A stretch of DNA of 64,000 nt from Pseudoxanthomonas sp. Root630 (GTDB taxonomy: Bacteria; Pseudomonadota; Gammaproteobacteria; Xanthomonadales; Xanthomonadaceae), in assembly GCF_001427585.1 (NCBI RefSeq), contig NZ_LMGY01000012.1, forward strand, positions 656,200 through 720,199. The letters are read 5' to 3'. The position numbers were made by a program, and so were the translations under genes. This document shows positions 46,304-55,121 of the stretch, in pieces. Below the pieces are notes generated by a model. The model saw only the letters and a program-made list of their open reading frames with translations. It searched no databases and was not told the origin of the DNA. The stretch's first letter is position 1; the number at the start of each line of letters is the position of its first letter.

Positions 46304-47671
46304 ATGGACCCGTCCTCCCCCGCGACCACCCGGTTCGGCCGGTTCCGCTCGGCGATGTCCGAATCGCCGCCGCTGCTGTGGGCCTTCGTCTACTTCTTCT
46401 GCCTGCTGTCCGGTTACTACGTGCTGCGGCCGGTGCGCGAGGCGATGGGCGCATCCAACGACGTGCAGGCGGTGTTCCCGCCGTCGATGATCGAATTCTT
46501 CGCCGCGCGCGGGATGGCGTTGAAGGACTTCACCCTGCAGGTGCTGTTCACCTGCACCTTCATCATCATGCTGCTGTTGCAGCCGGCATACGGTTGGCTG
46601 GTCAGCCGCTACCCGCGTCGCGTGTTCCTGCCCGCGGTGTACGGCTTCTTCATCGGCACGCTGCTGCTGTTCTACGTGCTGTTCGACAGCGGGATGCCCG
46701 GGCGCGGCATGGCGTTCTTCCTGTGGATCGCGGTGTTCAACCTGTTCGCGGTGGCCGTGTTCTGGAGCTTCATGGCCGACGTGTTCAGCAACGCCGAGGC
46801 GCGCAAGTACTACGGCTACATCGGCGCGGCGGGCACGGTGGGCGCCATCCTCGGTCCGGTGCTGACGCGCACGTTCGTGGAGCGGATCGGCATCGCCAAC
46901 CTGATGCTGGTCTCGGCCGGCTTCCTGATGGTGTGCGTGTTCTGCCAGCTGCGCCTGCGCCTGTGGGCGGTGGCACGCGAGCAGGAGCGCAAGGCGGTCA
47001 GTGGCGAACAGCCGATGGGGGGCGAGATCCTGGCCGGCCTGAAGCTGATCGCGCGCGAGCCGCTGCTGCGCTGGCTGGCCTCGCTGGTCGTCATGGGGGT
47101 CGGCGTGGGCACCCTGCTCTACAACGAGCAGGCCGCCATCGTCCGCCAGTACTACACGGACCCCGCCGCCAGCACCGCGTACTACGCGGGCATCGATATG
47201 GCGGTGAACGTGCTGACCCTGCTGGTGCAGCTGCTGCTGACGCGCTGGCTGCTGCGCAGCTTCGGCATCGGCCCGGCACTGCTGATCCCGGGCTGCGCGA
47301 TCATCCTGGGTTACTCGATCCTGACCGCCTCGCCGCTGCCGCTGATGGTCGCCATCGTGCAGGTGGTCACCCGCGCCAGCGAGTTCTCGCTGGCCAAGCC
47401 GGCGCGCGAGACCATCTACACGCGGGTCGGGCGCGAGTGGCGCTACAAGGCGGGTGCGGCGATCGACACCGTCATCTACCGCGGCGGCGACCTCAGCTTC
47501 GTCTGGCTGCACAAGTTCCTGTCCGCGTTCGGGTCGAACGTCGTGTTCGGCGCCGGCCTGCTGGTCGCCAGCGCGATGACGTTCAGCGCATGGCGCCTGT
47601 TGCGCGAAGAATCCAGGCTGCCGTCCGAACGTGCGACGACCGACGCATCGTCGGCCGCAACCACCACCTGA
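46304..47671 (+). CDS. MFS transporter related to ADP/ATP-type nucleotide translocases
   Basis: 455 residues, twelve hydrophobic segments. The N-terminal SGYYVLRPVREAMG is reminiscent of the ATP/ADP (TLC/Npt) carriers of intracellular bacteria and plastids, a similarity shared by a group of proteobacterial MFS proteins. The substrate is not known; free-living bacteria are not expected to import ATP, so a nucleotide-related or other anion is more plausible. The first 30 residues and last 20 are hydrophilic. It is divergent from the GMC gene across 212 bases in which I see no clear site. Confidence 0.8.
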   Translation: MDPSSPATTRFGRFRSAMSESPPLLWAFVYFFCLLSGYYVLRPVREAMGASNDVQAVFPPSMIEFFAARGMALKDFTLQVLFTCTFIIMLLLQPAYGWLVSRYPRRVFLPAVYGFFIGTLLLFYVLFDSGMPGRGMAFFLWIAVFNLFAVAVFWSFMADVFSNAEARKYYGYIGAAGTVGAILGPVLTRTFVERIGIANLMLVSAGFLMVCVFCQLRLRLWAVAREQERKAVSGEQPMGGEILAGLKLIAREPLLRWLASLVVMGVGVGTLLYNEQAAIVRQYYTDPAASTAYYAGIDMAVNVLTLLVQLLLTRWLLRSFGIGPALLIPGCAIILGYSILTASPLPLMVAIVQVVTRASEFSLAKPARETIYTRVGREWRYKAGAAIDTVIYRGGDLSFVWLHKFLSAFGSNVVFGAGLLVASAMTFSAWRLLREESRLPSERATTDASSAATTT

Positions 47672-47721
47672 CGTTCCTGCGCGATGCCGCTATGCTGCCC
47701 GGCACATGACGGGAGGGCTGG

Positions 47722-48072
47722 ATGGACGTGATCGCTTCGGTATTGGTGGTGCTGGTGGCGGCGTTGCACGCCTGGTTCCTGGTGCTGGAAATGTTCCTCT
47801 GGACCAAGCCCGCCGGCCTGAAGACCTTCCGCAATACCCCGGAGAAGGCCGAGACCACGCGCGTGCTGGCCGCCAACCAGGGGCTCTACAACGGCTTCCT
47901 CGCCGCCGGCCTGCTGTGGGGCCTGCTGACCTCGCAGTGGAACGTCGTCGTCTTCTTCCTGCTGTGCGTGGTCGTGGCGGCGCTGTACGGCGCGTGGAGC
48001 GTCAGCCGGCGCATCTTCTACGTGCAGGGCCTGCCGGCGATCGCGGCGCTGGCGGCGATCTGGTTGCTGTAA
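47722..48072 (+). CDS. DUF1304 family membrane protein
   Basis: 116 residues with four membrane helices. AALHAWFLVLEMFLWTKPAG and ANQGLYNGFLAAGL are the conserved blocks of DUF1304 (YqjF/YwdK-like). The function is unknown. It lies 50 bases after the transporter and before a REP element. Confidence 0.88.
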   Translation: MDVIASVLVVLVAALHAWFLVLEMFLWTKPAGLKTFRNTPEKAETTRVLAANQGLYNGFLAAGLLWGLLTSQWNVVVFFLLCVVVAALYGAWSVSRRIFYVQGLPAIAALAAIWLL

Positions 48073-48090
48073 GGGCCGCATCAACGCCGA

Positions 48091-48186
48091 TGCGGGAGCG
48101 GCGTGAGTCGCGATCGCGCGGCATCCATCCGCGCTGACGTCGGGCCGCGCCAGTCGGTTTCAGGCGCGACTCACGTCGCTCCCACA
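48091..48186. repeat. REP-type paired palindrome, copy 2
   Basis: Two 22-base arms (48091-48112 and 48165-48186), complementary apart from two wobble-compatible positions, around 52 bases. The core GGGAGCGACGTGAGTCGCG is the same as in copy 1 apart from one transition. It lies between the DUF1304 and DUF4442 genes, which converge. Confidence 0.8.
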
Positions 48187-48197
48187 ACGGCGACTCG

Positions 48198-48671
48198 TCA
48201 TCGCGCCGGCTTCGGCGACACCCACATGCGGATGCTGGCGCGGAATACGGGCTCGCCGCCCGGGTCGCTGACCACCACGTCCATCGGCAGGTCGTAGCCT
48301 TCGGCGGACTCGCGCGGCTCGAAGGCCGGCGTGGCGACCGCGTGCATCGTGCCCACTGCCTTCTTCAGATAGTCGACGGTCATGCCCTTCGGGATCCAGC
48401 GCATCGAGGGCGGGATGCTGACGTCGGTGGTCAGCCCGCCGACGAACTCGGCCAGGTTGCACAGCGCGATCGCGTGGACCGTGCCCAGGTGGTTGGTGAC
48501 CGATCGGCGATGGCGGATGGTCGCCTCGCCGCGGCCGGGCTCCAGCCGCACCATGCGCGGGCCGATGCTGCCGAAGTACGGCGCCTTGAAGCAGATCAGG
48601 CGCGAGAACAGCCAATGGCCGAGGGGCTTGCGGCTCAGGCTGCGGTAGATATTCAGGACGTCGGCGCTCAT
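48198..48671 (-). CDS. DUF4442 hotdog-fold protein
   Basis: 157 residues from MSADVLNIYRSLSRKPLG. VTNHLGTVHAIALCNLAEFV is the hotdog helix with the N-x3-VHA pattern of DUF4442, a thioesterase-like group. It probably acts on acyl-CoA; its place directly downstream of fadE (65 bases, same strand) suggests a role in fatty-acid turnover. Confidence 0.85.
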   Translation of the reverse strand: MSADVLNIYRSLSRKPLGHWLFSRLICFKAPYFGSIGPRMVRLEPGRGEATIRHRRSVTNHLGTVHAIALCNLAEFVGGLTTDVSIPPSMRWIPKGMTVDYLKKAVGTMHAVATPAFEPRESAEGYDLPMDVVVSDPGGEPVFRASIRMWVSPKPAR

Positions 48672-48735
48672 CGTGGGCTCCTGTCGCGACGACGGCGGGA
48701 CATGCCCGCCGTCGTCGTGTCTTTCGTGGTGGACG

Positions 48736-51213
48736 TCAGGCCGCTTCGCGCGGCTGCCGCTTGGTCTGCGGCAGGTCGTAGTAGCTGGCGGCACGCAGCT
48801 CGTGCACGTCGAAGTCGTCCACGGTGATCGTATCCAGCGTGATCGCGCGCAGCTCTTCCAGCTGCTTGCGTTCCTCGATGGTGATCCAGCCCTCGCGCAC
48901 GCCTTCGTCCAACTGCGCGCTGTAGTCCAGCGCTTCGATGTCCTTGGTCTTCAGCGCTTTCAGGAACTTGCGCTCCACCGGCTCGGCGGCCACGGCCGCG
49001 GCCAGGTAGCTGTCGATGCGGCCGCCGGGGTTGTTCTCGCACGGGGTCAGGAACACGCCCTGGCCCAGGCGGTCGCGCGCCTCGTTGGGCGCCATCAGCA
49101 GCATGGCGACGCGATGGCTCAGGCGATCGCCCGGGGCCACGGCGCGGCGGCCGAACGGGAACACCACCGGCCACAGCAGCCAGCCCAGCGGCTTGATCGG
49201 GAAGTTGCGCAGCGCCTGCGACAGCGCCAGTTCGATTTCGTAGGCGCTGTTGTGGAAGGCCCAGGCCAGCAGCGGCTTGTCGGCCTCGGGCGTGCCTTCG
49301 TCGTGATGGCGCTTCAGCACCGCGCTCATCATGTAGAGGTGGCTCAACACGTCGCCCAGGCGGCCGGACAGCGATTCCTTGAACTTCAGCTTGCCGCCCA
49401 GCGCGCCCAGCGAGACATCGGTCAGCAGCGCCAGGTTGGCGGCGTAGCGGTCGAGCTTGCGGAAGAACTTCTTCGTGTATGCGTCGCCCGGTGCCGCACC
49501 GATCTTCGAACCGGTGATGCCGAACCAGAACGAGCGCACCGCGTTGGAGATCGCATTGCCGATGTGCGGGTACAGCACGCCGTCGAGCATGCCGACGCCG
49601 GCCTGGGCGTCCGGGTCCTGCGCCGCGCGCATTTCCTTGATGATGTACGGATGGCACAGGATCGAACCCTGGCCGAAGATCAGCAGACTGCGCGTCATGA
49701 TGTTCGCGCCTTCCACCGTGATGGCGATCGGCGAGGCCTGCCACGCACGACCGGCGAAGTTGCGCGGGCCGAGGATGATGCCCTTGCCGCCGACGATGTC
49801 CATCACGTCCTTGGCGACATCGCGGCCCATGTTCGTGCAGTGGTACTTGGCGATGGCCGACGGCACCGACGGCACGTCGCCGCGGTCCACGGCGGCCGCG
49901 GTGGCCTGCGACAGCGCGCTGATCGCGTAGGCCTTGCCGCCGATGCGGGCCAGCGCTTCTTCCACGCCCTCGAAGCGGCCGACCGACAGGCCGAACTGCT
50001 TGCGGATGCGGGCATACGCACCGGTGACGCGCGCGCCGGCCTTCGCGCCGCCGCTGGCGGTGGAAGGCAGGGTGATCGAACGACCCACGGCCAGGCACTC
50101 GTTGAGCATGTTCCAGCCCTTGCCGGCCATTTCCACGCCGCCGATCAGCTGGCTCAGCGGGATGAACACGTCCTTGCCGTGGATGGGGCCGTTCTGGAAC
50201 GGCGAGTTCAGCGGGAAGTGGCGACGGCCGACGTCCACACCGGGGGTGTCGCGCGGCAGCAGCGCCAGGGTGATGCCGATGTCGCGGGTGTCGCCGAGCA
50301 GACCGTCCGGGTCGTACATGCGGAAGGCGAGGCCGATGATCGTCGCGACCGGCGCCAGGGTGATGTAGCGCTTGTCGAACGTCAGGCGCAGGCCGAGCAC
50401 GTTGGCGCCGTTCCACTCGCCCTTGCAGACGATGCCGTAGTCGGGGATCGAGGTCGCGTCGGAGCCGGCGAACGGACCGGTCAGGCCGAAGCAGGGCACT
50501 TCCTGGCCGATCGCCAGGCGCGGCAGGTAGTAGTCCTTCTGTTCCTGCGTGCCGTAGTGGTTGAGCAGTTCACCCGGGCCCAGCGAGTTGGGCACGCCGA
50601 CGGTGGAACTGACCACGCTGCTGACCGACGCGATCTTCTGGATCACCTTGTGGTGCGCCAGCGCCGAGAAGCCGAGGCCGCCGTACTGCTTCGGGATGAT
50701 CATGCCGAAGAACTTGTTCTTCTTGATGTAGTCCCACAGCTCCGGCGGCAGGTCGGCGTGGATGTGGGTGATTTCCCAGTCGTTGGTCATCTTGCACAGC
50801 TCTTCCACCGGGCCGTCCAGGAAGGCCTGCTCTTCGGCGGTGAGCTGCGGCTTCGGGTACGCGAGCAACTTGTTCCAGTCCGGGTCGCCGGTGAACAGGT
50901 CGCCTTCGAAGCCGACCGAACCGGTTTCCAGTGCGATGCGCTCGGTCTGCGACAGCGGCGGCAGCGCGCGGCGCAGGAAGCCCAGCGCGGGCGCGGTGAT
51001 CAGCGGCTTGCGGATCGCCGGGATCAGCAGCGGTACCGCGATCGCGAGCACCACCAGCGCGGCGACCAGCGTCGCGGTGGGATTGGCGCCCAGCAGCCAG
51101 CACGCGACCAGCAGGCTGGCGGTGATCGCCGCCCAGTAGGCGAGCCGGATCCGGTGGTAGGCGGCGAACGCGCCCGCCAGCAGGAACGCGAGGAAGGGGA
51201 TGACGATGCTCAT
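48736..51213 (-). CDS. fadE: Acyl-CoA dehydrogenase FadE
   Basis: First step of beta-oxidation, introducing the trans-2 double bond. 825 residues, close to E. coli FadE (814). Two N-terminal hydrophobic segments (about 1-65) anchor it to the membrane. The acyl-CoA dehydrogenase core includes CFGLTGPFAGSDA and VGRSITLPSTASGG; GLGFSALAHHKV lies before it. A C-terminal extension (about 560-825), typical of this long class, is present. The start overlaps the alpha/beta hydrolase stop by 4 bases. The divergent TetR gene beyond is a likely regulator. Confidence 0.94.
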   Translation of the reverse strand: MSIVIPFLAFLLAGAFAAYHRIRLAYWAAITASLLVACWLLGANPTATLVAALVVLAIAVPLLIPAIRKPLITAPALGFLRRALPPLSQTERIALETGSVGFEGDLFTGDPDWNKLLAYPKPQLTAEEQAFLDGPVEELCKMTNDWEITHIHADLPPELWDYIKKNKFFGMIIPKQYGGLGFSALAHHKVIQKIASVSSVVSSTVGVPNSLGPGELLNHYGTQEQKDYYLPRLAIGQEVPCFGLTGPFAGSDATSIPDYGIVCKGEWNGANVLGLRLTFDKRYITLAPVATIIGLAFRMYDPDGLLGDTRDIGITLALLPRDTPGVDVGRRHFPLNSPFQNGPIHGKDVFIPLSQLIGGVEMAGKGWNMLNECLAVGRSITLPSTASGGAKAGARVTGAYARIRKQFGLSVGRFEGVEEALARIGGKAYAISALSQATAAAVDRGDVPSVPSAIAKYHCTNMGRDVAKDVMDIVGGKGIILGPRNFAGRAWQASPIAITVEGANIMTRSLLIFGQGSILCHPYIIKEMRAAQDPDAQAGVGMLDGVLYPHIGNAISNAVRSFWFGITGSKIGAAPGDAYTKKFFRKLDRYAANLALLTDVSLGALGGKLKFKESLSGRLGDVLSHLYMMSAVLKRHHDEGTPEADKPLLAWAFHNSAYEIELALSQALRNFPIKPLGWLLWPVVFPFGRRAVAPGDRLSHRVAMLLMAPNEARDRLGQGVFLTPCENNPGGRIDSYLAAAVAAEPVERKFLKALKTKDIEALDYSAQLDEGVREGWITIEERKQLEELRAITLDTITVDDFDVHELRAASYYDLPQTKRQPREAA

Positions 51214-52169
51214 GGGGTTGCTCCGGACACGGATTCGGTTACATCGGATTCGCCACTGCCCGGCGCGGCCGGCAGGCCTGCCAGGTATTCCAGCACGGTG
51301 GCGGTAAATGCGTCGTTGTCGTCGCCGGCCACCATGTGGGTGGCCTGCGGCAGGTGCACGTGGCGCGCGTGCGGCACCAGCGCCTTGAATTCCTCGACGG
51401 TCTTCTCCGAGACCAGGTCGCTGCGACCGCCGCTGATCAGCAGCACGGGGCACTGCACGCGGCGTGCGGCCTCGGCGATCGCATCCTGGTGCTGGGCGCT
51501 GTCGCGCGCGAGTTCATCGACCAGGCGCGGGTCCCAGTGCCAGCGCCAGCGGCCATCGGCGCCTTCGCGCAGCAACTCGCGCAGATCGTCGGGCGATTTG
51601 CGCGTGCGCCGCTGCGGCTGGTACGCGGCGATGGCATCGGCGGCCTGGTCGAGCGAGTCGAAGCCATCCGGGAACGCGGTCATGAAGGCGAGGATGCGCT
51701 GCAGGCCGGCGTGTTCCCAACGCGGGGTGATGTCCACCAGCACCATCGCGCGGAACAGGCCCGGCCAGCGCGATTCGGCGATCAGGCCGAACAACCCGCC
51801 CATCGACGCGCCGACCAGCACCGGCGGTTCCGGCTGCTCGCCGGCCACCACGATCAGGTCGTCCGCGAACTGGTCGCCGGTATACGGCACGCCGGCCGCA
51901 TTGCGATCCGAGTCGCCATGGCCGCGCGCGTCGTAGGCCAGGCCTGCGTATCCCTGCGCGGCCATCGCCTGGCCGGTGCGGTTCCATGCGCCACGCGTCT
52001 GGCCGAAGCCATGCGCATAGACGAGTGCGGGGTGGGCCTGCAGTGCGCGCGGAGACGGGAAGCGACGCACCGCGAGTGCGAAATCCCCCTGGCCGCTCAA
52101 CACGCGATCCAGCACACCGGCGGTCGTGCCGGTGGCGGCGTCATGGGCAGGAAAGGCGCTCTTCACCAT
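51210..52169 (-). CDS. Alpha/beta hydrolase
   Basis: 319 residues. HGFGQTRGAWN is the oxyanion region, VLVGASMGGLFG the nucleophile elbow with Ser in GASMG, and ATHMVAGDDNDAF holds the likely catalytic His. It is a carboxylesterase or lipase-type enzyme; substrate unknown, though being first in a coupled unit with fadE suggests release of fatty acids or hydrolysis of an acyl ester. Its start codon sits inside a palindrome (52166-52183) which may be a TetR operator. Confidence 0.87.
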   Translation of the reverse strand: MVKSAFPAHDAATGTTAGVLDRVLSGQGDFALAVRRFPSPRALQAHPALVYAHGFGQTRGAWNRTGQAMAAQGYAGLAYDARGHGDSDRNAAGVPYTGDQFADDLIVVAGEQPEPPVLVGASMGGLFGLIAESRWPGLFRAMVLVDITPRWEHAGLQRILAFMTAFPDGFDSLDQAADAIAAYQPQRRTRKSPDDLRELLREGADGRWRWHWDPRLVDELARDSAQHQDAIAEAARRVQCPVLLISGGRSDLVSEKTVEEFKALVPHARHVHLPQATHMVAGDDNDAFTATVLEYLAGLPAAPGSGESDVTESVSGATP

Positions 52170-52311
52170 ACGGTCAAGTATGGGCTCCCGCGTTTAGAGT
52201 AGTCAATCGGTTCGCGAAACGGGTTTCGGATGCAACCGATTGATTTGGCTTTATTTGTTGTGCGGCGCAGCATACATACCGCTACACACCGCGCCGTATG
52301 GTTAAATGCGG
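52166..52311. promoter_or_regulatory. Regulatory region with paired palindromes between hydrolase-fadE and tetR
   Basis: Two 18-bp palindromic sites, CCATAC-GGTCAA-GTATGG (52166-52183) and CCGTAT-GGTTAA-ATGCGG (52294-52311), agree in 12 of 18 positions and overlap the start of each divergent gene. Between them a 10-bp perfect inverted repeat TCAATCGGTT / AACCGATTGA (52203-52212, 52234-52243) encloses a nearly concentric CGAAAC-gg-GTTTCG (52215-52228). One of these sets is probably the operator for the TetR protein. Confidence 0.6.
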
Positions 52312-52314
52312 AAC

Positions 52315-52911
52315 ATGAACACACCCAGCCCCGAAAGCACGTCCACGCCCATCCGCAATGCGCGCCTCAGCGCGGACGACTGGGCGCAGGCCGCCCTCGA
52401 CCTGATCGCGGAGCAGGGCGTGTCGGCCGTGGCGGTGGAACCGCTGGCGCGCCGCCTCGGTGTCACCAAGGGCAGCTTCTACTGGCACTTCCCGTCGCGC
52501 GATGCCTTGCTGCAGGCCGCGCTGGAGCGCTGGGAAGCGGTGGAGCAGGAAAGCATCTTCGGCAGCCTGGAGCAGGTGGCCGATCCGCGCGAACGCCTGC
52601 GCGCGCTGTTCCAGCTGGTCGGCCACGAAGTGAAGCCGCACATCATCTACAGCGAATTGCTGAAGGCGCTGGACCATCCTTCCGTGCAGCCGGTCATCGA
52701 TCGCATCTCGCAGCGTCGCCTGGAATACCTGGTGGCGATGTTCCGCCAGGCCGGCCTGCAGCGCATCGATGCCACGCACCGCGCGCGCCTGACGTACGCG
52801 GCCTACGTGGGCTTCCTGCAGCTGTCGCTGCAGTTGCAGCAGCCGCGGATGACCTCGGAAGAATTCGAGACCTACCTCGAACACGTCATCTCGACGTTGA
52901 TTCCGACGTAA
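52315..52911 (+). CDS. TetR-family transcriptional regulator
   Basis: 198 residues (an ATG three codons earlier, at 52306, is also possible; GGA is best spaced for 52315). The N-terminal helix-turn-helix reads AALDLIAEQGVSAVAVEPLARRLGVTKGSFYWHF, with the highly conserved GVTKGSFYWHF recognition helix. The ligand domain is helical, with no recognised family. Divergence from the hydrolase-fadE unit suggests repression relieved by an acyl-CoA; that is inference. Confidence 0.9.
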   Translation: MNTPSPESTSTPIRNARLSADDWAQAALDLIAEQGVSAVAVEPLARRLGVTKGSFYWHFPSRDALLQAALERWEAVEQESIFGSLEQVADPRERLRALFQLVGHEVKPHIIYSELLKALDHPSVQPVIDRISQRRLEYLVAMFRQAGLQRIDATHRARLTYAAYVGFLQLSLQLQQPRMTSEEFETYLEHVISTLIPT

Positions 52912-52917
52912 GGGCGT

Positions 52918-53352
52918 TCAAGCGGGCGGCGGGCGCGAGCACCGGAGCTGGTCCGGTGCCAGCCACTCGGCCTGCAGGTACGCAGGCTTGCCCTCGAACT
53001 CCACCGGCGTCGGACTGATCTCCACCTGGTAGTCGATCCGGCGTCCCAGGCAGTTCGTGCAGGCGCGGGCGGCGACGACCCGCATGCGGGTGCCGGGTTC
53101 GAGCACCCGCAGGAATGTCATCTCGGGTCCCGTGAACCCGGGGTTCCAGATTGATACGTAGTCGGTCTGCCGATGCGGCGACGAGGGCAGTGTGACGCCG
53201 TGGGCACGCGTGTAGGTCGTCAGTTCGCAATCGAGTCCGATCCGCGCGCGATGGGCCCGGTTGTGGGACACATCGCGATACCGAGCCTCGCATGCGACCA
53301 GGGACGCCACCGCCATGAACATGAGGAGCGCGCGGACGCCGCGGCCGATCAT
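52918..53352 (-). CDS. Small lipoprotein, unknown function
   Basis: 144 residues from MIGRGVRALLMFMAVASLVA, with a lipobox LVAC at the end of the signal peptide (Cys21). The body has a CTNCLGRR pair of Cys and no recognised domain. It is placed 2 bases after the upstream membrane-protein stop and convergent with tetR (6 bases apart). Probably anchored to the outer membrane. Confidence 0.7.
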   Translation of the reverse strand: MIGRGVRALLMFMAVASLVACEARYRDVSHNRAHRARIGLDCELTTYTRAHGVTLPSSPHRQTDYVSIWNPGFTGPEMTFLRVLEPGTRMRVVAARACTNCLGRRIDYQVEISPTPVEFEGKPAYLQAEWLAPDQLRCSRPPPA

Positions 53353-53354
53353 GT

Positions 53355-53807
53355 TCAAGGCGCCGTCGCGCCGCTGCCTGCATTGTCGGCCGATGGTGTC
53401 ACTGCGACGCTGCCCCGCTTCAGCTCCGACAGCCTCACGATCACGTACGCCAGCAGCGCCACGGCGAAGAACGCCAGCAGCATCCAGGCGATGCCCTGCA
53501 GCGTTTCGATCACCGTGCGATAGACCTCCAGCACCCAGCGTTCGGTGGTCAGCGCGATGATCCGCGCCTTGTCCTTGTCCATCCACTGCGGCGCCGTGAT
53601 GTAGCGCTCCAGTTCGTGGATGCGCACGCCGGACGACACACCGACCACCAGCGTGGCGAACTGCATGTAGCGCAGCCACGCCTTGCTGATGTCGTCGGCG
53701 ATGATGCGGGTGAGGATGCGCTCGATCGGTGTGGAGAACATCCACGTGACGCCCCAGGCGACCGCGGCGGACAGCAACAGGGTGACGGCGAGCAGGGTCA
53801 GGAACAT
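53355..53807 (-). CDS. Membrane protein, unknown function
   Basis: 150 residues from MFLTLLAVTLLLSAAVAWGV, preceded by GAGGAG. Membrane segments at about 3-22 and 102-125, with a soluble region (IERILTRIIADDISKAWLRY...) between. No family was recognised. It is probably read with the downstream lipoprotein. Confidence 0.7.
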   Translation of the reverse strand: MFLTLLAVTLLLSAAVAWGVTWMFSTPIERILTRIIADDISKAWLRYMQFATLVVGVSSGVRIHELERYITAPQWMDKDKARIIALTTERWVLEVYRTVIETLQGIAWMLLAFFAVALLAYVIVRLSELKRGSVAVTPSADNAGSGATAP

Positions 53808-53931
53808 GTCGGTCTCCTCGATAAAGTGGTTGCGCAGGCCGCGCGGCCCGCTCCCGCATGCCATGCAGGGTGCGCGCTTGTGCCTGGCATGCAGGTCATG
53901 CGGATGGCTCGCCTGCCTGCCGCGCGCTCCG

Positions 53932-54288
53932 TCATTCGGGTAGCCCTGGGAACAATCCCCAGAACGCGATCGCGAGAAGACAGCTGCAGGCCAGTGCCTG
54001 CAGAGGCGCGTGCGACCCAGGCTGCGGCCGCAGGATGCCCAGGACGACACGTCCTGCGAAAAACAGGCCGGTGGCCGCACCGAGGATCGGCAGTTCGATC
54101 AGGTTCGCCAATGACTTGTCGCCGCTGTGGATAGCGGTCAAACCCATCCAGACGGCGTACGGCGCGAGCAGTTGCAACGCGTCAGCGAGGCGGAAGCGCA
54201 CGCGCTCCAGGACGAAAGAGGCGGGCAGCAATCCGAAGATCAGGGCCGGCAGCACGAACAGCACATACAGCGCGAACAGGTCCGTCAT
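53932..54288 (-). CDS. Small multi-pass membrane protein, unknown function
   Basis: 118 residues from MTDLFALYVLFVLPALIFGL with four hydrophobic segments. Nothing is diagnostic. It starts 11 bases after the stop of the DUF2145 gene upstream, so it is likely in its transcript. Confidence 0.65.
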   Translation of the reverse strand: MTDLFALYVLFVLPALIFGLLPASFVLERVRFRLADALQLLAPYAVWMGLTAIHSGDKSLANLIELPILGAATGLFFAGRVVLGILRPQPGSHAPLQALACSCLLAIAFWGLFPGLPE

Positions 54289-54298
54289 GGTGCGTGCC

Positions 54299-55114
54299 TC
54301 ACGCCGGCCCCATCGCCGCCTGCCGCACGCCGCCGCGCCACTCCCGTTGCTCGCGCATGTACCCGCTGCGCTCCAGCCAGCGGAAGATCGAGCGCACGGT
54401 GACGACGGGGTAATCGCCGGACAGGCGCGTGCCGACGGAGTGATCGGTGAAGTCGGTGTTGGCGGAGAACAATCCGCCCAGCACGCGCTTGGAATAGGCG
54501 ATGTGCACCGTGTCCGGCACGAAGCCGTCGCCGCGGGCGAAGGCGTAGGCACTGCGGCGGTCGTAGATGCCGCGGTCGGCGAGGGCGGCGGCCATCACTT
54601 CGACGATCCACGCGGTGGAGTTCTGGTAGTCCTCGCTGCCGGGCCGCGCAATCAGGTTGTAGCGTGGATGGTGCAGGCTGTGGCGTGGCATCTGCTGCAG
54701 CCTTGCAGCCAGCCGGTCGGCGACATCCGGGGCGAACCAGACGATACGCAGGTCCTGGTTCACCAGGTCGTCGGCGAAGAAGTTCACCAGCCCCTGCGCA
54801 TACAGGCCGGAGCGGTCGCTGCCGCATTCGTTGAGCAGGTGCACCACGGTCCACCGGCCTTCGGCGTGGTCGCGCACCGCGAAACCGGCGTGGCTGTAGA
54901 CCAGGCCCTGCTTCGACAGGTCGGTGCCGACGCGCGCGATCAGCGCCACCGGTGCATCCACCTCGTCCAGTTGCTGCGCCGCCAACAGGGCGGTGCGCGC
55001 AGCGTCCGCCACCTTGTGCGGTGGCATCTCCAACTGCTTGCAGGCATCGCCCGCGCGTGCCGTCCCTGGCACTGCGAGGACGAAGGCGAAAAGAAGCATT
55101 GCGAATGCGCGCAT
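54299..55114 (-). CDS. DUF2145 family exported protein
   Basis: 271 residues with a signal peptide (MRAFAMLLFAFVLAVPGTARA). SHAGFAVRDHAEGRWTVVHLLNECGSDRS and HHPRYNLIARPGSEDYQNSTAWIVE contain His, Cys and Asn residues spaced as in NlpC/P60-like or papain-type folds; DUF2145 is thought to belong near that superfamily, so a periplasmic cysteine hydrolase is possible. A GTG directly precedes the chosen ATG. It is 7 bases from the stop of the gene upstream. Confidence 0.8.
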   Translation of the reverse strand: MRAFAMLLFAFVLAVPGTARAGDACKQLEMPPHKVADAARTALLAAQQLDEVDAPVALIARVGTDLSKQGLVYSHAGFAVRDHAEGRWTVVHLLNECGSDRSGLYAQGLVNFFADDLVNQDLRIVWFAPDVADRLAARLQQMPRHSLHHPRYNLIARPGSEDYQNSTAWIVEVMAAALADRGIYDRRSAYAFARGDGFVPDTVHIAYSKRVLGGLFSANTDFTDHSVGTRLSGDYPVVTVRSIFRWLERSGYMREQREWRGGVRQAAMGPA

Positions 55115-55121
55115 CACGCGA

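Noticed and set aside
46304..47671. ATP/ADP translocase as found in intracellular parasites
   Set aside because: Only the N-terminal block is reminiscent; the rest is generic MFS and the genome looks free-living.
48673..51936. Long plus-strand open frame of 1087 codons
   Set aside because: It is antisense to fadE, Arg/Gln/His/Val-rich and without any motif or ribosome site; a mirror frame of a G+C-rich gene.
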